DNA of 64,000 nt. It comes from an uncultured Clostridia bacterium. GTDB taxonomy: Bacteria > Bacillota_A > Clostridia > TANB77 > CAG-508. A program made the translations under genes and the position numbers. Below are positions 36,675 to 45,529 of this stretch, piece after piece. The notes below the pieces were generated by a model. It was not told the origin of the DNA. It was given only the letters and a program-made list of their open reading frames with translations, and ran no database searches. Location of the stretch: assembly GCA_944390995.1 (NCBI GenBank), contig CALXSA010000001.1, forward strand, positions 1-64,000, written 5' to 3'. The first letter of the stretch is position 1. Each line of letters begins with the position of its first letter.

Positions 36675-38070
36675 ATGCACAAAAAAATAATAGCAACTAT
36701 AGGCGTTTTAATATTAGCTGCTGTGGGACTGATAATTGCAATTAGTAGCTCAAATAAAAACGAAAATAGTATAGTGGAAAATGCTACAAATGCAGTAATA
36801 GCAAACACAGTAGAAAATAGTGTGGCAACAAAAGAAATTCCTAAATTAACAGAAGAAGATGAGCAGGCACTGGAGGTACAAGAGGCAGCGTTAGAGGCAG
36901 AAGGGTTTGAAAGACAGGGAGAGGTTGCATATAATGGCTCTAAGTCATTGCCAAATGTAAGCTTAGGTGCGTATCAGGGTTTAACCTACTATTCACAGGC
37001 AGATAAAAGATGGGCGAGTCATATGTATTCTGCAATAAATGATAGGTCACAAACAATGCTTACAAGCGGTTGTGGGCCAACAGCTGCGGCCATGGTAGTA
37101 TCGAGCATAAAAGGAACAATAACTCCAGATAAAATGCGGAGACCTTTTTGTCCAGTATGGTTACCGTTCAACGAATAATGGCACATATTTTAGTGCTATG
37201 AAATGGACGGCAGATGTTTTTGACATTGGCTATCAGGAAACGTACAGCCTAGATACAGCGATAAATTTGCTTAAAAATAATCATTATGTTATTGTTTCTT
37301 GCAACGAGGGACTTTTCACATATGGGGGACATTTTATTGTACTTGTAGGAATAGATGGAAATACTTTGAAGATTTACGACCCATATTTATACAGTGGAAA
37401 GTTCGATGTTTCTAGTCGTAGAGGCAAAGCTACAGTAAGAGGCAATACTGTATATGTAACAATTAGCAATTTTAGAAATTATGCGAATGCAACAAGATAT
37501 TACTGTTATGAGAACGAACGTGGAAATGCCGGAAGTGGAGAAACAGATGTTACAATAACTGATGATGTTGACCCAATCGTAGATAGAGTAAATTATAAAG
37601 TTAAAGTTACAGCTAATAGCGGACTAAATATACGAAGTGGTGCTAGTACTTCATACAGAGTTGTAGGCGGATATGCTAAAAACACTGTGGTTACTATTAC
37701 CGCGCAAAGTGGCAACTGGGGAAAAACTAGCCAGGGCTGGATATGTTTAGACTATACAAGCAAGGTAAGCGGAAATTCTAGTTCAAGTAACAGTTCTAGC
37801 TCAAGCAGTAACTCAAATAGCAACTACACTACAGGAAGATATAAAGTAGATTGCTCGGTACTAACTGTTAGAACGGGTCCAGGAACGAGTTACTCATGGA
37901 AAAGGTTTGACCAATTAACTGCAAATGCTCAGAGCCAAGTTGCAAGAAATGGCGGAGCCGGAGTAAATGGGCTTGTCAAGGGCGTAGAATGTGATGTTAC
38001 AGAAGTGAATGGCAATTGGGGAAGAATTCCGTCAGGCTGGATATGCCTAGACTATTGCAAAGAAGTTTAG
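36675..38070 (+). CDS. Secreted C39-like cysteine peptidase with two SH3b domains, read through a CGG +1 site
   Basis: Without recoding, the frame stops at 37178. With a +1 step at the in-frame CGG (37137, codon 155) the protein has 464 residues. It has a signal or membrane segment (about 4-24), an acidic linker, and a C39_2-type peptidase domain with Cys133 in S-G-C-G-P-T, His219 in G-G-H-F and Asp235 in Y-D-P-Y. Two SH3-like wall-binding domains follow (about 297-360 and 385-463), separated by a Ser/Asn-rich linker. The recoding site lies between the catalytic Cys and His, so only the shifted product can be active. Likely role: wall or peptide processing outside the cell. Confidence 0.78.
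37137..37140 (+). other. CGG +1 recoding site 3 (C39-like peptidase)
   Basis: Frame: GAT AAA ATG-CGG-AGA CCT. Skipping C gives GGA GAC CTT TTT GTC CAG and leads into Y-G-Y-R-S-T-N-N-G-T-Y-F. The zero frame stops at 37176-37178. Confidence 0.72.
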
Positions 38071-38083
38071 AAAATTCTATATG

Positions 38084-38117
38084 GGGGTCGGTTTTATAAA
38101 GCTGACCTCTGTTTTTT
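38084..38117 (+). terminator. Terminator after the C39-like gene
   Basis: GGGTCGGTTTT pairs with AAAGCTGACCT with G-T pairs, followed by seven T. Confidence 0.75.
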
Positions 38118-38207
38118 TATTGTATAGGAAAAATCGTCAGATTTTTGCTATACAACAAGGTTAATTTACTTTGGGCTGTGCATATTCGCGAAGCGAAATG
38201 CACATGT

Positions 38208-38239
38208 GGACGTCGGAAGCTTTGCTTCCGCTAACGTCC
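38208..38239. repeat. GC-rich palindrome before the RelB/YoeB locus
   Basis: GGACGTCGGAAGC is followed by TTT and GCTTCCG..ACGTCC, forming a stem with a small bulge. A second small palindrome (TTCGCGAAGCGAA) is at about 38185. Both are unusually GC-rich for this region. Confidence 0.45.
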
Positions 38240-38310
38240 AATTTTCTTATTGCAAATGTATAAAAAATCATTATTTTGGAATAATATATAATAGGTATAA
38301 GTACAATGTA

Positions 38311-38339
38311 TTGACAATATAAATACATTATGTTAAAAT
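38311..38339 (+). promoter_or_regulatory. Promoter of the RelB/YoeB operon
   Basis: TTGACA at 38311-38316 and TAAAAT at 38334-38339 with 17 bases between; TG precedes the -10. Confidence 0.75.
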
Positions 38340-38363
38340 TTATAAAGAAAGGAAGTGTTATAA

Positions 38364-38636
38364 ATGGCTCAAACATTAATAAATTTTAGAATAGACGAAA
38401 AAACAAAAAAACAACTAGAAGAAATATGCAATGAATTAGGTATAACAATGTCTACAGCATTTAATATTTTTGCAAAAAAAGTAATACGCGAAAAAAGAAT
38501 ACCATTTGATGTATCAATTGACCCATTCTATTCTGAAAGCAATATAAAAGCTATTAAAGAATCAATAAAGCAGTTACAAAAAGGTGAAGTGATTGTAAAA
38601 TCAATAGAAGAATTAGAGGCGATGGAAAATGAGTAA
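38364..38636 (+). CDS. RelB/DinJ-type antitoxin
   Basis: This 90-residue ribbon-helix-helix antitoxin begins M-A-Q-T-L-I-N-F-R-I-D-E-K-T-K-K-Q-L-E, the DNA-binding strand and helix of the RelB/DinJ family. The C-terminal half is acidic and would wrap around the toxin. It overlaps the toxin start by eight bases, which gives translational coupling. It normally also represses its own promoter, here at 38311-38339. Confidence 0.9.
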   Translation: MAQTLINFRIDEKTKKQLEEICNELGITMSTAFNIFAKKVIREKRIPFDVSIDPFYSESNIKAIKESIKQLQKGEVIVKSIEELEAMENE

Positions 38637-38889
38637 TATAACTTTTACAAATAAAGCTTGGGAAGAATACTGCTATTGGCAGTCACAAGATAAGAAAACC
38701 TTAAAAAGAATTAACTTGTTGTTAGTTGATATTCAACGAAATGGTTTTGAAGGAATAGGCAAGCCGGAAGCCTTAAAAGAAAATTTTAGTGGCTTTTGGA
38801 GTAGAAGAATCGATGAAGTTAATAGATTAGTTTATAAGATAGAGAATGAACAAATACTAATTATTCAATGCAAAGGGCATTATGAATAA
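38629..38889 (+). CDS. YoeB-type mRNA-cleaving toxin
   Basis: YoeB cuts mRNA in the ribosomal A site. The 86-residue protein has the family pattern: F-T-N-K-A-W-E-E-Y-x-Y-W at the start, then R-I-N-x-L-L-x-D-I-x-R-N-x-F-E-G-I-G-K-P-E-x-L-K near the middle and the catalytic C-terminus W-S-R-R-I-D-E-V-N-R-L-V-Y and C-K-G-H-Y. All expected catalytic residues (Glu, Arg, His, Tyr) are present. It overlaps the antitoxin gene, as is usual. Confidence 0.94.
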   Translation: MSNITFTNKAWEEYCYWQSQDKKTLKRINLLLVDIQRNGFEGIGKPEALKENFSGFWSRRIDEVNRLVYKIENEQILIIQCKGHYE

Positions 38890-38926
38890 AAGAAAACTAC
38901 AAACTTAAGCTTCTCTGTCAAAAAAT

Positions 38927-39019
38927 TGGCGGAGACGGTGGGATTCGAACCCACGTGCCAGCTTTCACTGACCAACTGATTTCGAGTCAGCCTCGTTATG
39001 ACCACTTCGATACGTCTCC
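38927..39019 (-). tRNA. tRNA-Ser (anticodon CGA)
   Basis: On the minus strand GGAGACG pairs with CGTCTCC, CCA is encoded, the anticodon loop is CTCGAAA, and the long variable arm supports serine. It reads TCG. Confidence 0.95.
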
Positions 39020-39057
39020 AAAAATAATCAATTTACTATGGTTCATATAAGTTCAAT

Positions 39058-39522
39058 CTAATCTTTGGTTTTTTTCAACTGCCTAAGTTCTCTAAAAAAC
39101 TCTTTTAACATTCTTTCGCAATCTTCTTGCAGAACCCCTTTTTCCACCTCAACTTTGTGATTAAATGGATAGTCTCCTAGTAAATCAAGAACAGAACCAC
39201 AAGCTCCAGTTTTTTCGTCCATTGTGCCAATATATACTTTTTTTAGTCTGGCCTGTATAATTGCACCTGCACACATTGCGCATGGCTCGAGTGTTACATA
39301 AAGCTCACAATTATTAAGTCTCCATGAACCGAGCTTTTTGCTTGCTCGTTGTATTGCAATAATTTCAGCATGTTTTGTTGTGTCCTGCTTTTCTTCTTTT
39401 ACATTGTGCGCCCTTGCAATTATCTCTCCGTCTTTTACAATTACTGCTCCAACTGGAATTTCCAATTTTTTATATGCTTTTTTTGCTTCTTTTAAAGCTT
39501 CTTGCATAAATTTTTCTTGCAT
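39058..39522 (-). CDS. tadA: tRNA-specific adenosine deaminase TadA
   Basis: TadA makes inosine at position 34 of tRNA-Arg(ACG). It has 154 residues. The zinc motif is H-A-E near residue 53 (T-T-K-H-A-E-I-I-A-I) and P-C-A-M-C near 83-87. The start is the ATG at 39522 with the helix M-Q-E-A-L-K-E-A-K-K-A; the frame is open upstream to 39621 but lacks the family pattern there. TadA controls how CGN codons are read, which matters for the CGG observation. Confidence 0.94.
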   Translation of the reverse strand: MQEKFMQEALKEAKKAYKKLEIPVGAVIVKDGEIIARAHNVKEEKQDTTKHAEIIAIQRASKKLGSWRLNNCELYVTLEPCAMCAGAIIQARLKKVYIGTMDEKTGACGSVLDLLGDYPFNHKVEVEKGVLQEDCERMLKEFFRELRQLKKTKD

Positions 39523-39633
39523 TCTATTAGTTTCCCTCCAAAGATTACTAAGCAATATTATTACATAGTTTTGAAATTTTTTCAAGAGCTTAATAAGATT
39601 TAAACCATTATCCGTAACCACAATTTTAAGTTA

Positions 39634-40194
39634 GTGTAAAATTAATGTAGGCAAAATATAAAAAATGCCTACATAATTTTTATCTAAACAATATTGAAAA
39701 AACATAGATAATCCTTTAAAATGTGAATAACAAACAACAACACAAAAGAAAGGAAAATATCTATGTTTGAAGAGATTGTAACAGAAGAAGAAATAAAATT
39801 CAATAATTTAGAGAAAAAAATATTTAAATTTGTATGTAATTTTGGATGTTTAATAATAAAATTAATTTTAGAAAGTTATGACAGAAAGATAATGAAAGCC
39901 AGAGATACGAAGAAATATAGGCATAAAGGATTAAGAAAAAATACAATAAAAACGGTAATGGGAGAAGTAGGATATGTAGCAACAGAAAAAACAAAAGAAG
40001 GAGATGGAATACAAAAGGGACATATAGAAAATAACTTTATAAATAAAATATTGAAATGTAGAGATATAAGCGAATTAAAATTAAGTTATTAATTTGTTTA
40101 TTAAAAGAACAAAAAAATAAATAAAGTGTTGAAAGCAATAGCATTTAAAGGATTAGAAAAAAAGATAAAAAAATTGCCTACATTTACTTGACAC
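39634..40194. mobile_element. Degenerate ISLre2-like insertion sequence
   Basis: The ends are inverted: GTGTAAAATTAATGTAGGCA at 39634-39653 and TGCCTACATTTACTTGACAC at 40175-40194 (three or four mismatches). Inside is a short remnant of a UPF0236/ISLre2 transposase. A full element would be about 1.5-2 kb, so this 561-base copy is an internally deleted relic. Confidence 0.65.
39763..40092 (+). pseudogene. Fragment of UPF0236/ISLre2 transposase
   Basis: The 109 codons match the N-terminal part of ISLre2-type transposases: the helical start M-F-E-E-I-V-T-E-E-E-I, then D-T-K-K-Y-R-H-K-G-L-R-K-N-T-I-K-T-V-M-G-E-V-G-Y. The catalytic part is missing, and the C-terminal 30 residues do not resemble the family. 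It is not expected to be functional. Confidence 0.65.
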
Positions 40195-40363
40195 ATACGA
40201 GGGTAAGTATATATGAATATAACGTTGACCTGGAAAAATAATTGGTATATAATATAGTAGTTTATAATATAAATAAAACAGAAAGCAATGCTATAATATT
40301 TGGTACAAGCTAGGCAGGGTGGATGCAGCAAAAATAAATTTGTACCAAAGAGAGGAGTATATA

Positions 40364-41104
40364 GTGGATAAAGAAAAGAAAAAGCAAATAATTAAATCGT
40401 GTATAGCAATGGTTGTTTTTGCATTAATTATTATTTTGGTAGTTGCTGTTATGGTAAAATATCAGGTTGAGGGTGATAAAAACATGCCTTTTAATCTTTC
40501 CAAAATAATTGTTGTTAGCACGGCAGAGGGAGTAGAAGAAGACGGAAAGAAAAAGTGGAATTTTGATGTTTACCAAAACAACGATATGTACATATATTTT
40601 GACAAAAATGAAGACTACTGGGGAGAGGAAAAGACAATCAAGTCTGTGAAAATTGAGAATATAAACATAACGAGAGCTCCTAGCAAAGGAGAGATTAAGA
40701 CATACATGCCTAACAGTGTAGATGGTAGAATATTTAGCTATGACGAAGAATACATTGTAGGAGAAAAATTGGAATATAGAGGAGCAGAGGAGAGTAACCC
40801 ACAAACTCTAGAAATAGGAAGCAATGGTGGAAGTATGCTTGTACGTTTCTGCAACACAGGACTTGGAATATATAGTTCAAACAAAGACGACGAGATTGTG
40901 CATGACGGAACTTTGCTTAGCAAAATTGAGCTTACTGAGGAAGATATAAGCTTCGATATTTCGTTTGATTTAGTTATAACAGTTGAAAATTGCAGCTACA
41001 GAGCAAATGTAAACATGACAATGCCATGTGGCAATTTAATCGAAGAAGGCACAAGTAGTATAGAGCAAACTGACTTTAGCAATTTGGTTTTTAGGAGAGA
41101 ATAA
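40364..41104 (+). CDS. Membrane-anchored protein of unknown function
   Basis: The product has 246 residues with one N-terminal membrane helix (about residues 12-32) and an extracellular part of about 210 residues rich in acidic residues and beta-like segments. I do not recognise the family. The best start is the GTG at 40364, which has AGAGGAG seven bases upstream; the frame is open from 40319. The sequence L-E-I-G-S-N-G-G-S-M-L-V-R-F-C-N-T-G-L near residue 150 could be useful for a family search. It is alone between the IS relic and the SRP RNA gene. Confidence 0.6.
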   Translation: MDKEKKKQIIKSCIAMVVFALIIILVVAVMVKYQVEGDKNMPFNLSKIIVVSTAEGVEEDGKKKWNFDVYQNNDMYIYFDKNEDYWGEEKTIKSVKIENINITRAPSKGEIKTYMPNSVDGRIFSYDEEYIVGEKLEYRGAEESNPQTLEIGSNGGSMLVRFCNTGLGIYSSNKDDEIVHDGTLLSKIELTEEDISFDISFDLVITVENCSYRANVNMTMPCGNLIEEGTSSIEQTDFSNLVFRRE

Positions 41105-41277
41105 GCGTGCGTTACAGTTTAATGGCCTTCGAATTATGCATGTCCTGCAACGGGAGTTCTATTAAAATAGCCTCGCTCTGTCCCAACGGAGATACCTGCT
41201 CCGCTCAGCTATTTTAATTAGAATCTCCCTGCGCGGACTTTAAGTTCATTTGACCATTAAAAAGTAACAAGCACGCG
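41105..41277. repeat. Large nested inverted repeat before ffs
   Basis: GCGTGC..TTACAGTTTAATGG at 41105 onward pairs with CCATTAAAAAGTAACAAGCACGC ending near 41276. Within it GGGAGTTCTATTAAAATAGC pairs with GCTATTTTAATTAGAATCTCCC. The element is GC-richer than its surroundings and contains no ORF. It looks like a miniature transposable element or a long RNA hairpin. Confidence 0.5.
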
Positions 41278-41353
41278 AAAAAACTTCAAAAAACCTATTG
41301 CTAAAAGCTAAAAAAAAGTATATAATACTAATGGTATGAGAAATTTAATTATT

Positions 41354-41444
41354 GTATGGAGGGGACCAACAAGAGCCTGTGAACCTTGTCAGGTCCGGAA
41401 GGAAGCAGCAATAAGCAGTAGCTTTTGTGTGGGAACTTCCATAG
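41354..41444 (+). ncRNA. ffs: Signal recognition particle RNA (4.5S type)
   Basis: The universal SRP hairpin is present: GTGAACCTTGTCAGGTCCGG followed by AAGGAAGCAGCAATAAGCAG. The ends TATGGA and TCCATA close the molecule. It is the short bacterial form without the Alu domain. It sits just upstream of dnaX, a common place in Firmicutes. Confidence 0.95.
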
Positions 41445-41493
41445 AGTAATTAAATTGCTCACACCATTTTTTAAAGATGTGGGGTGATATAGA

Positions 41494-43092
41494 TTGTCGT
41501 ATACTGCGTTATATAGGAAGTTTAGACCTTTAAAATTCGAAGAAATAGTTGGACAAGAACATATTACAAGAACACTTAGAAATCAGATAATTGCAGGCAG
41601 AGTTGGACATGCGTATCTTTTTAATGGAGGTAGAGGTACAGGAAAAACCTCGGCTGCAAAGGTTTTGGCAAGAGCAGTGAACTGCTTAAATCCACAAGAT
41701 GGGGAGCCATGCAATGAGTGCGAGATTTGCAAGGCGGCTCTAGCAGGTTCGCTTACAGACATCGTGGAAATGGATGCTGCGTCAAATAATAGCGTGGATG
41801 ATATTCGTTCAATTCGCGAGGAAGTGAATTTTCTGCCAACACTTGCAAAATACAGAGTGTACATCATAGACGAGGTGCATATGCTATCAACAGGGGCTTT
41901 TAATGCTTTGCTAAAAACCCTTGAGGAACCACCAGAGCATGTAAAATTTATTTTGGCTACAACAGAGCCACAAAAGCTACCTGCGACGATACTTTCGAGA
42001 TGTCAGAGATTTGACTTCAAGAAAATATCTAATGAAAATGTAGTAAAAAGACTTGAATTTGTGGCAAAAGAAAGCAATATTAATATAACAAAAGAAGCTT
42101 TGAACTTAATTGCAGTTCTTTCTGAGGGGGCAATGAGAGACGCGCTTAGTATTTTGGAAAGATGTTTGCAAGATGGCGAAAGTGATATTAACGAAGAAAA
42201 GATAAAAGACCTGGTTGGAATTCCAAAACTAACATTTATTCATGCTATTGTAAAGGCGTTTTTGGAATATAATGTGGAGGAAGCGATTAAGGCGGTAGAT
42301 GATGTTTTAAATGAAGGTAAAGACCTAAACAATCTACTCTGGGAAATTATAAAATATGTAAAAGATATATTGGTGTACAAGGCCACAGGAAAGCTTGAAA
42401 TATATAGCCAAGACGAACTTGAAGATATTAAAAAACTGGCAGAGATTGTTTCAAAGGAAAGGCTTTTGTACATAGTAACAGATTTATCAAAACTTGAAAA
42501 TGATATGAAGTGGTCTTCGCAAAAGAGCATTTTGTTCCAAGTTGAAATTATAAAATTGTGTAGCAAAGATATAATAGAGCCACCTGTGCAAAATGTGAAC
42601 AAGTCTAGCTCCAGGCAAGGTAAAGTTGTAGACAATGCAAAAAGTGTTGGCGCTCCGGTGCAAAAACAAGTTAGACCAGAAGAAGGAATGGCGGGAGCTC
42701 AGCAGGCGCAAAATAGCCAGAAGGCAAGTTTGGCAAGTGCTATTTCCGGTTTTGGAGAGGCAAAGGGCTGGAGGAATACATTAGACGAGCTAAGGCAAAA
42801 CGGCAAAATTATGCTATACTCAAACTTGATTAAAGCAAAGGCAATAGAGCTTAATGACATGACAGTTGGAATTAGTTTTCCGGACGGAATAAATGCTTTC
42901 GGAAAAACTATTTTAGAGAAACCGGAGAGCATTAATGAGCTTTCTAAGTCCATATCAATGCAATATGGAAAGGAAATGAAGGTAAAAATAATCGAAAGCG
43001 TTGATGCTTTGCCTAAAAAAGAGCAGAGCAAAGAGGCAGAAATAAAAAATGCAATGGGAGATTTAGACATTCCCATAAATGTTATTGAATAG
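41494..43092 (+). CDS. dnaX: DNA polymerase III tau/gamma subunit
   Basis: The clamp-loader ATPase has 532 residues. Walker A is G-G-R-G-T-G-K-T-S near residue 45, the zinc cysteines follow (C-L-N-P-x9-C-x2-C-x2-C), Walker B is Y-I-I-D-E-V-H-M-L, and the SRC motif is I-L-S-R-C-Q-R-F. The C-terminal tau region is short and Glu/Lys-rich. The start is TTG at 41494 with GGGGTGAT upstream, giving M-S-Y-T-A-L-Y-R-K-F-R-P. It heads an operon with ybaB and recR. Confidence 0.96.
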   Translation: MSYTALYRKFRPLKFEEIVGQEHITRTLRNQIIAGRVGHAYLFNGGRGTGKTSAAKVLARAVNCLNPQDGEPCNECEICKAALAGSLTDIVEMDAASNNSVDDIRSIREEVNFLPTLAKYRVYIIDEVHMLSTGAFNALLKTLEEPPEHVKFILATTEPQKLPATILSRCQRFDFKKISNENVVKRLEFVAKESNINITKEALNLIAVLSEGAMRDALSILERCLQDGESDINEEKIKDLVGIPKLTFIHAIVKAFLEYNVEEAIKAVDDVLNEGKDLNNLLWEIIKYVKDILVYKATGKLEIYSQDELEDIKKLAEIVSKERLLYIVTDLSKLENDMKWSSQKSILFQVEIIKLCSKDIIEPPVQNVNKSSSRQGKVVDNAKSVGAPVQKQVRPEEGMAGAQQAQNSQKASLASAISGFGEAKGWRNTLDELRQNGKIMLYSNLIKAKAIELNDMTVGISFPDGINAFGKTILEKPESINELSKSISMQYGKEMKVKIIESVDALPKKEQSKEAEIKNAMGDLDIPINVIE

Positions 43093-43117
43093 AGTTATTA
43101 ATATTAAAGTTGAAATT

Positions 43118-43150
43118 GGTTTATAGGTAGAGCCGTATAAAACCTAAATA
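43118..43150 (+). promoter_or_regulatory. Pseudoknot-like leader, copy 2 (before ybaB)
   Basis: GGTTT pairs with GAGCC (with wobble pairs) around the same loop ATAGGTA. After a short A-rich linker comes CCTAAATA, able to pair with the loop TAGG. The stem sequence differs from copies 1 and 3 but still pairs. Confidence 0.6.
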
Positions 43151-43170
43151 TATTGTGAGGAATGATAAAA

Positions 43171-43512
43171 ATGGCAAAAAGAGGAGGATTCCCAGGAATG
43201 GGAGGTTTTGGTGGAATGAACATCAACCAATTAATGAAAGAAGCAAAAAAAATGCAAGCTGATATGGAGAAATCTCAAGAGGAGCTTGTTACAAAAGAAT
43301 TTGAAGCAACAACAGGTGGAGGAGCAGTTTATGTAAAAGTTTCTGGAGGCAAGGAGATAAAGGAAATAAAAATACAAAAAGAGGTAGTGGACCCAGAAGA
43401 TGTAGAAATGTTACAAGATTTGATTTTAAGCTGCATAAATGAGGCTCTAAGGAAAGTAGATAGCGAGCAACAGGCATCACTTGGAAAATATAATATTCCA
43501 GGACTAATGTAG
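43171..43512 (+). CDS. ybaB: Nucleoid-associated protein YbaB/EbfC
   Basis: The product has 113 residues. The Gly/Met-rich start (M-A-K-R-G-G-F-P-G-M-G-G) leads into M-N-I-N-Q-L-M-K-E-A-K-K-M-Q and the central V-K-V-S-G-G-K-E-I-K-E-I-K-I, the YbaB fold. It binds DNA and is nearly always between dnaX and recR. The ATG at 43171 is preferred after GAGGAATGA. A structured leader lies upstream. Confidence 0.95.
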   Translation: MAKRGGFPGMGGFGGMNINQLMKEAKKMQADMEKSQEELVTKEFEATTGGGAVYVKVSGGKEIKEIKIQKEVVDPEDVEMLQDLILSCINEALRKVDSEQQASLGKYNIPGLM

Positions 43513-43530
43513 ATAGATGGGGAAGTTGGG

Positions 43531-43620
43531 GAGATGTGTCTCAAAAACGAAAAAAATTTCGTCAAAGAGACCTGTCCCCAAAACGAAATTTTTTTCGCTG
43601 TGAGACCTGTCCCCAAAACG
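43531..43620. repeat. REP-like palindromic element, GGGGACAGGTCTC type, copy 2
   Basis: GAGATGTGTCTC, AGAGACCTGTCCCC and TGAGACCTGTCCCC lie between A/T-rich arms (AACGAAAAAAATTTCG and its complement). The element is the reverse complement of the one at 26627-26679. It separates ybaB and recR. Confidence 0.6.
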
Positions 43621-43645
43621 AAAAAACGAAGAAGGAATGAGACAC

Positions 43646-44245
43646 ATGTCATATTATTCACCATCGATTGAAAAATTAATTGAAGCATTTGAAAGATTGC
43701 CAAGTATAGGAAGTAAGACTGCTGCAAGGCTTGCTTTTTATATTTTAAATGCTAGCAAAGAAGAAACAGACGAGTTTATAAATGCAATTCAAAATGCAAA
43801 GCAAAACCTAAAATATTGTTCAAAATGTTACAATATATCAGACACAGACCCATGCGAAATTTGTGCTAATCCAATGAGGGATAGCTCTACAATTTGCGTA
43901 GTAGAGGACGTAAAAGATATAGTGGCAATGGAAAGAACTCATGAATTTAAAGGACTTTATCATGTACTTCATGGTAGCATTTCTCCTATGAATGGTGTAG
44001 GTCCGGATGATATAAAAATTAAGGAACTATTGTCTAGACTTATGGGGGGAGAAGTTAAAGAATTAATAATTGCAACAAACCCCAGAGTAGAGGGGGAGGC
44101 AACAGCAATGTATATTTCTAAACTTGTGAAGCCATTAGGGGTAAAGGTTACAAGAATTGCACATGGAATACCTGTTGGTGGTGACTTGGAGTATACAGAC
44201 GAAGTGACACTTTCTAAAGCGCTGGAGGGAAGACGAGAGATTTAA
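43646..44245 (+). CDS. recR: Recombination protein RecR
   Basis: RecR has 199 residues and works with RecF/RecO in gap repair. The N-terminal helix-hairpin-helix ([12 protein letters not shown]), the C4 zinc finger C-S-K-C..C-E-I-C near residues 54-71, and the Toprim signature V-V-E-D-V-K-D are all present. The start is the ATG at 43646 after GAAGGA. A REP-like element lies just upstream. Confidence 0.96.
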   Translation: MSYYSPSIEKLIEAFERLPSIGSKTAARLAFYILNASKEETDEFINAIQNAKQNLKYCSKCYNISDTDPCEICANPMRDSSTICVVEDVKDIVAMERTHEFKGLYHVLHGSISPMNGVGPDDIKIKELLSRLMGGEVKELIIATNPRVEGEATAMYISKLVKPLGVKVTRIAHGIPVGGDLEYTDEVTLSKALEGRREI

Positions 44246-44248
44246 GCG

Positions 44249-44287
44249 AAAAAATAACTATTACATTATATGCAATAGTTATTTTTT
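44249..44287. terminator. Bidirectional terminator
   Basis: AAAAATAACTATT pairs with AATAGTTATTTTT and is followed by T on the plus strand and on the minus strand; it separates convergent recR and the glucosyltransferase gene. Confidence 0.85.
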
Positions 44288-44306
44288 GCGTTAAGCAAAT
44301 ATGATA

Positions 44307-45434
44307 CTAAAGTATTTTCATAATAATATCGCAAATATCTTTTGTAGAATTTTTTTTCGCAAGGAGAGTCGTATTTTTTCTCATGTTATCCAACTTATCA
44401 GGTGAGTCAAAAAGCTCATGTATAACTTCATCTGGGTTATCATCCTTCTTTAACCAAACAGCAACATTGTGCTCGACCAAGAATTCTGCATTTTCTTCTT
44501 CTTGACCAGGGATAGGGTTTATAACGAGAATTGGAAGCCCTGATGCCAAGCTTTCGCTTGTAGTAAGTCCGCCAGGTTTTGTTACTACCAAGCTAGAAAT
44601 ACTCATAAGTTCTGGTACTTTGTCTGTATACTCATAAACTTTAACTCTATCCTCGCAATTTAATCTCTGAACCACCTCGTTAAAATTTTCATTCATCTTA
44701 GGGTTGCGTCCAGAAATTGCAATAATTTGGCTTGTGTCTAAATTGTTGATAAGTGCCTCTAAAATTTGGACTGGCCTGTCTTTACCAAGTCCAAATTCGC
44801 CTCCGCCAAAAAATAGGATAACAGGTTTTGTACTATCTAGCCCAAACTCCTTATATATTTCCTCTTTGTCAAATTTTTTAAAGTATTTATCTGATAACGG
44901 AATACCAGTTATATGAACCTTAGAAGGCTCTACGCCATAATTGCACAAATATTTTCCCATTTTTTCATTTGCCACAAAAAACTCGTCAGTATATTCATGC
45001 CCGATAAGCCATTGGTCGTGGGGCGCAAAGTCTGTAAGTACAGTAACAAGTTTGCAATCTATTTTTCCTTTTCTTCGCAAATAGCTTACCATTTGGCTGC
45101 TAAAAGGGTGAGTAGAAACAATTAAGTCTGGTCGTAGCTCTCGTATTAAATTTTTGAGCTTAATTGCCATAACTTTGTTAGTTCTGGAGCTAACATGACC
45201 AAGCAAACCGCTTTGAGAATTTGAATACACTTTTCCCCATAAACTAGGTGCTTTTCTTGCCATCTCCTTGTAAGCCTCTGTAGTAAGTTTATTTAGTACT
45301 TTATTTATGTATTCAATACAATCGATTATTTCAGTCTCAACTTCAAAATGTTCGTCCAAGTATTTTTTTATAGATTTGGCAGCTGAATAATGGCCGCCAC
45401 CATAGGCGGCATAAAAGATTAGTATTTTTTTCAT
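44307..45434 (-). CDS. Diacylglycerol glucosyltransferase, MGDG-synthase type
   Basis: The protein has 375 residues of the GT28/MGDG synthase type. The N-terminus has K-I-L-I-F-Y-A-A-Y-G-G-G-H-Y-S-A-A, followed by the C-terminal UDP-binding part F-F-G-G-G-E-F-G-L and V-V-T-K-P-G-G-L-T-T-S-E-S-L-A-S. In Bacillus the homologue UgtP builds glucosyl-diacylglycerol, the lipoteichoic acid anchor, from UDP-glucose. GalU and PgcA of this window would supply that substrate. The start is ATG 45434 with GGAATTAA upstream; the frame is open to 45467. Confidence 0.9.
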   Translation of the reverse strand: MKKILIFYAAYGGGHYSAAKSIKKYLDEHFEVETEIIDCIEYINKVLNKLTTEAYKEMARKAPSLWGKVYSNSQSGLLGHVSSRTNKVMAIKLKNLIRELRPDLIVSTHPFSSQMVSYLRRKGKIDCKLVTVLTDFAPHDQWLIGHEYTDEFFVANEKMGKYLCNYGVEPSKVHITGIPLSDKYFKKFDKEEIYKEFGLDSTKPVILFFGGGEFGLGKDRPVQILEALINNLDTSQIIAISGRNPKMNENFNEVVQRLNCEDRVKVYEYTDKVPELMSISSLVVTKPGGLTTSESLASGLPILVINPIPGQEEENAEFLVEHNVAVWLKKDDNPDEVIHELFDSPDKLDNMRKNTTLLAKKNSTKDICDIIMKIL

Positions 45435-45506
45435 AATTAATTTAATTCCTTTCGGGTATACGAACATGGCTTAAAAACAACTACAATTGTGCCAAGTCCA
45501 ATTCTT

Positions 45507-45529
45507 TTCGACACTAATAGCGTGTCGAC
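45507..45529. promoter_or_regulatory. Inverted Spo0A-like boxes between the glucosyltransferase gene and ypeB
   Basis: TTCGACA (45507-45513) and TGTCGAC (45523-45529) form an inverted pair nine bases apart in the divergent gap. A Spo0A target is possible; an unrelated palindromic operator (TCGACACTAATAGCGTGTCGA) is equally possible. Confidence 0.4.
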
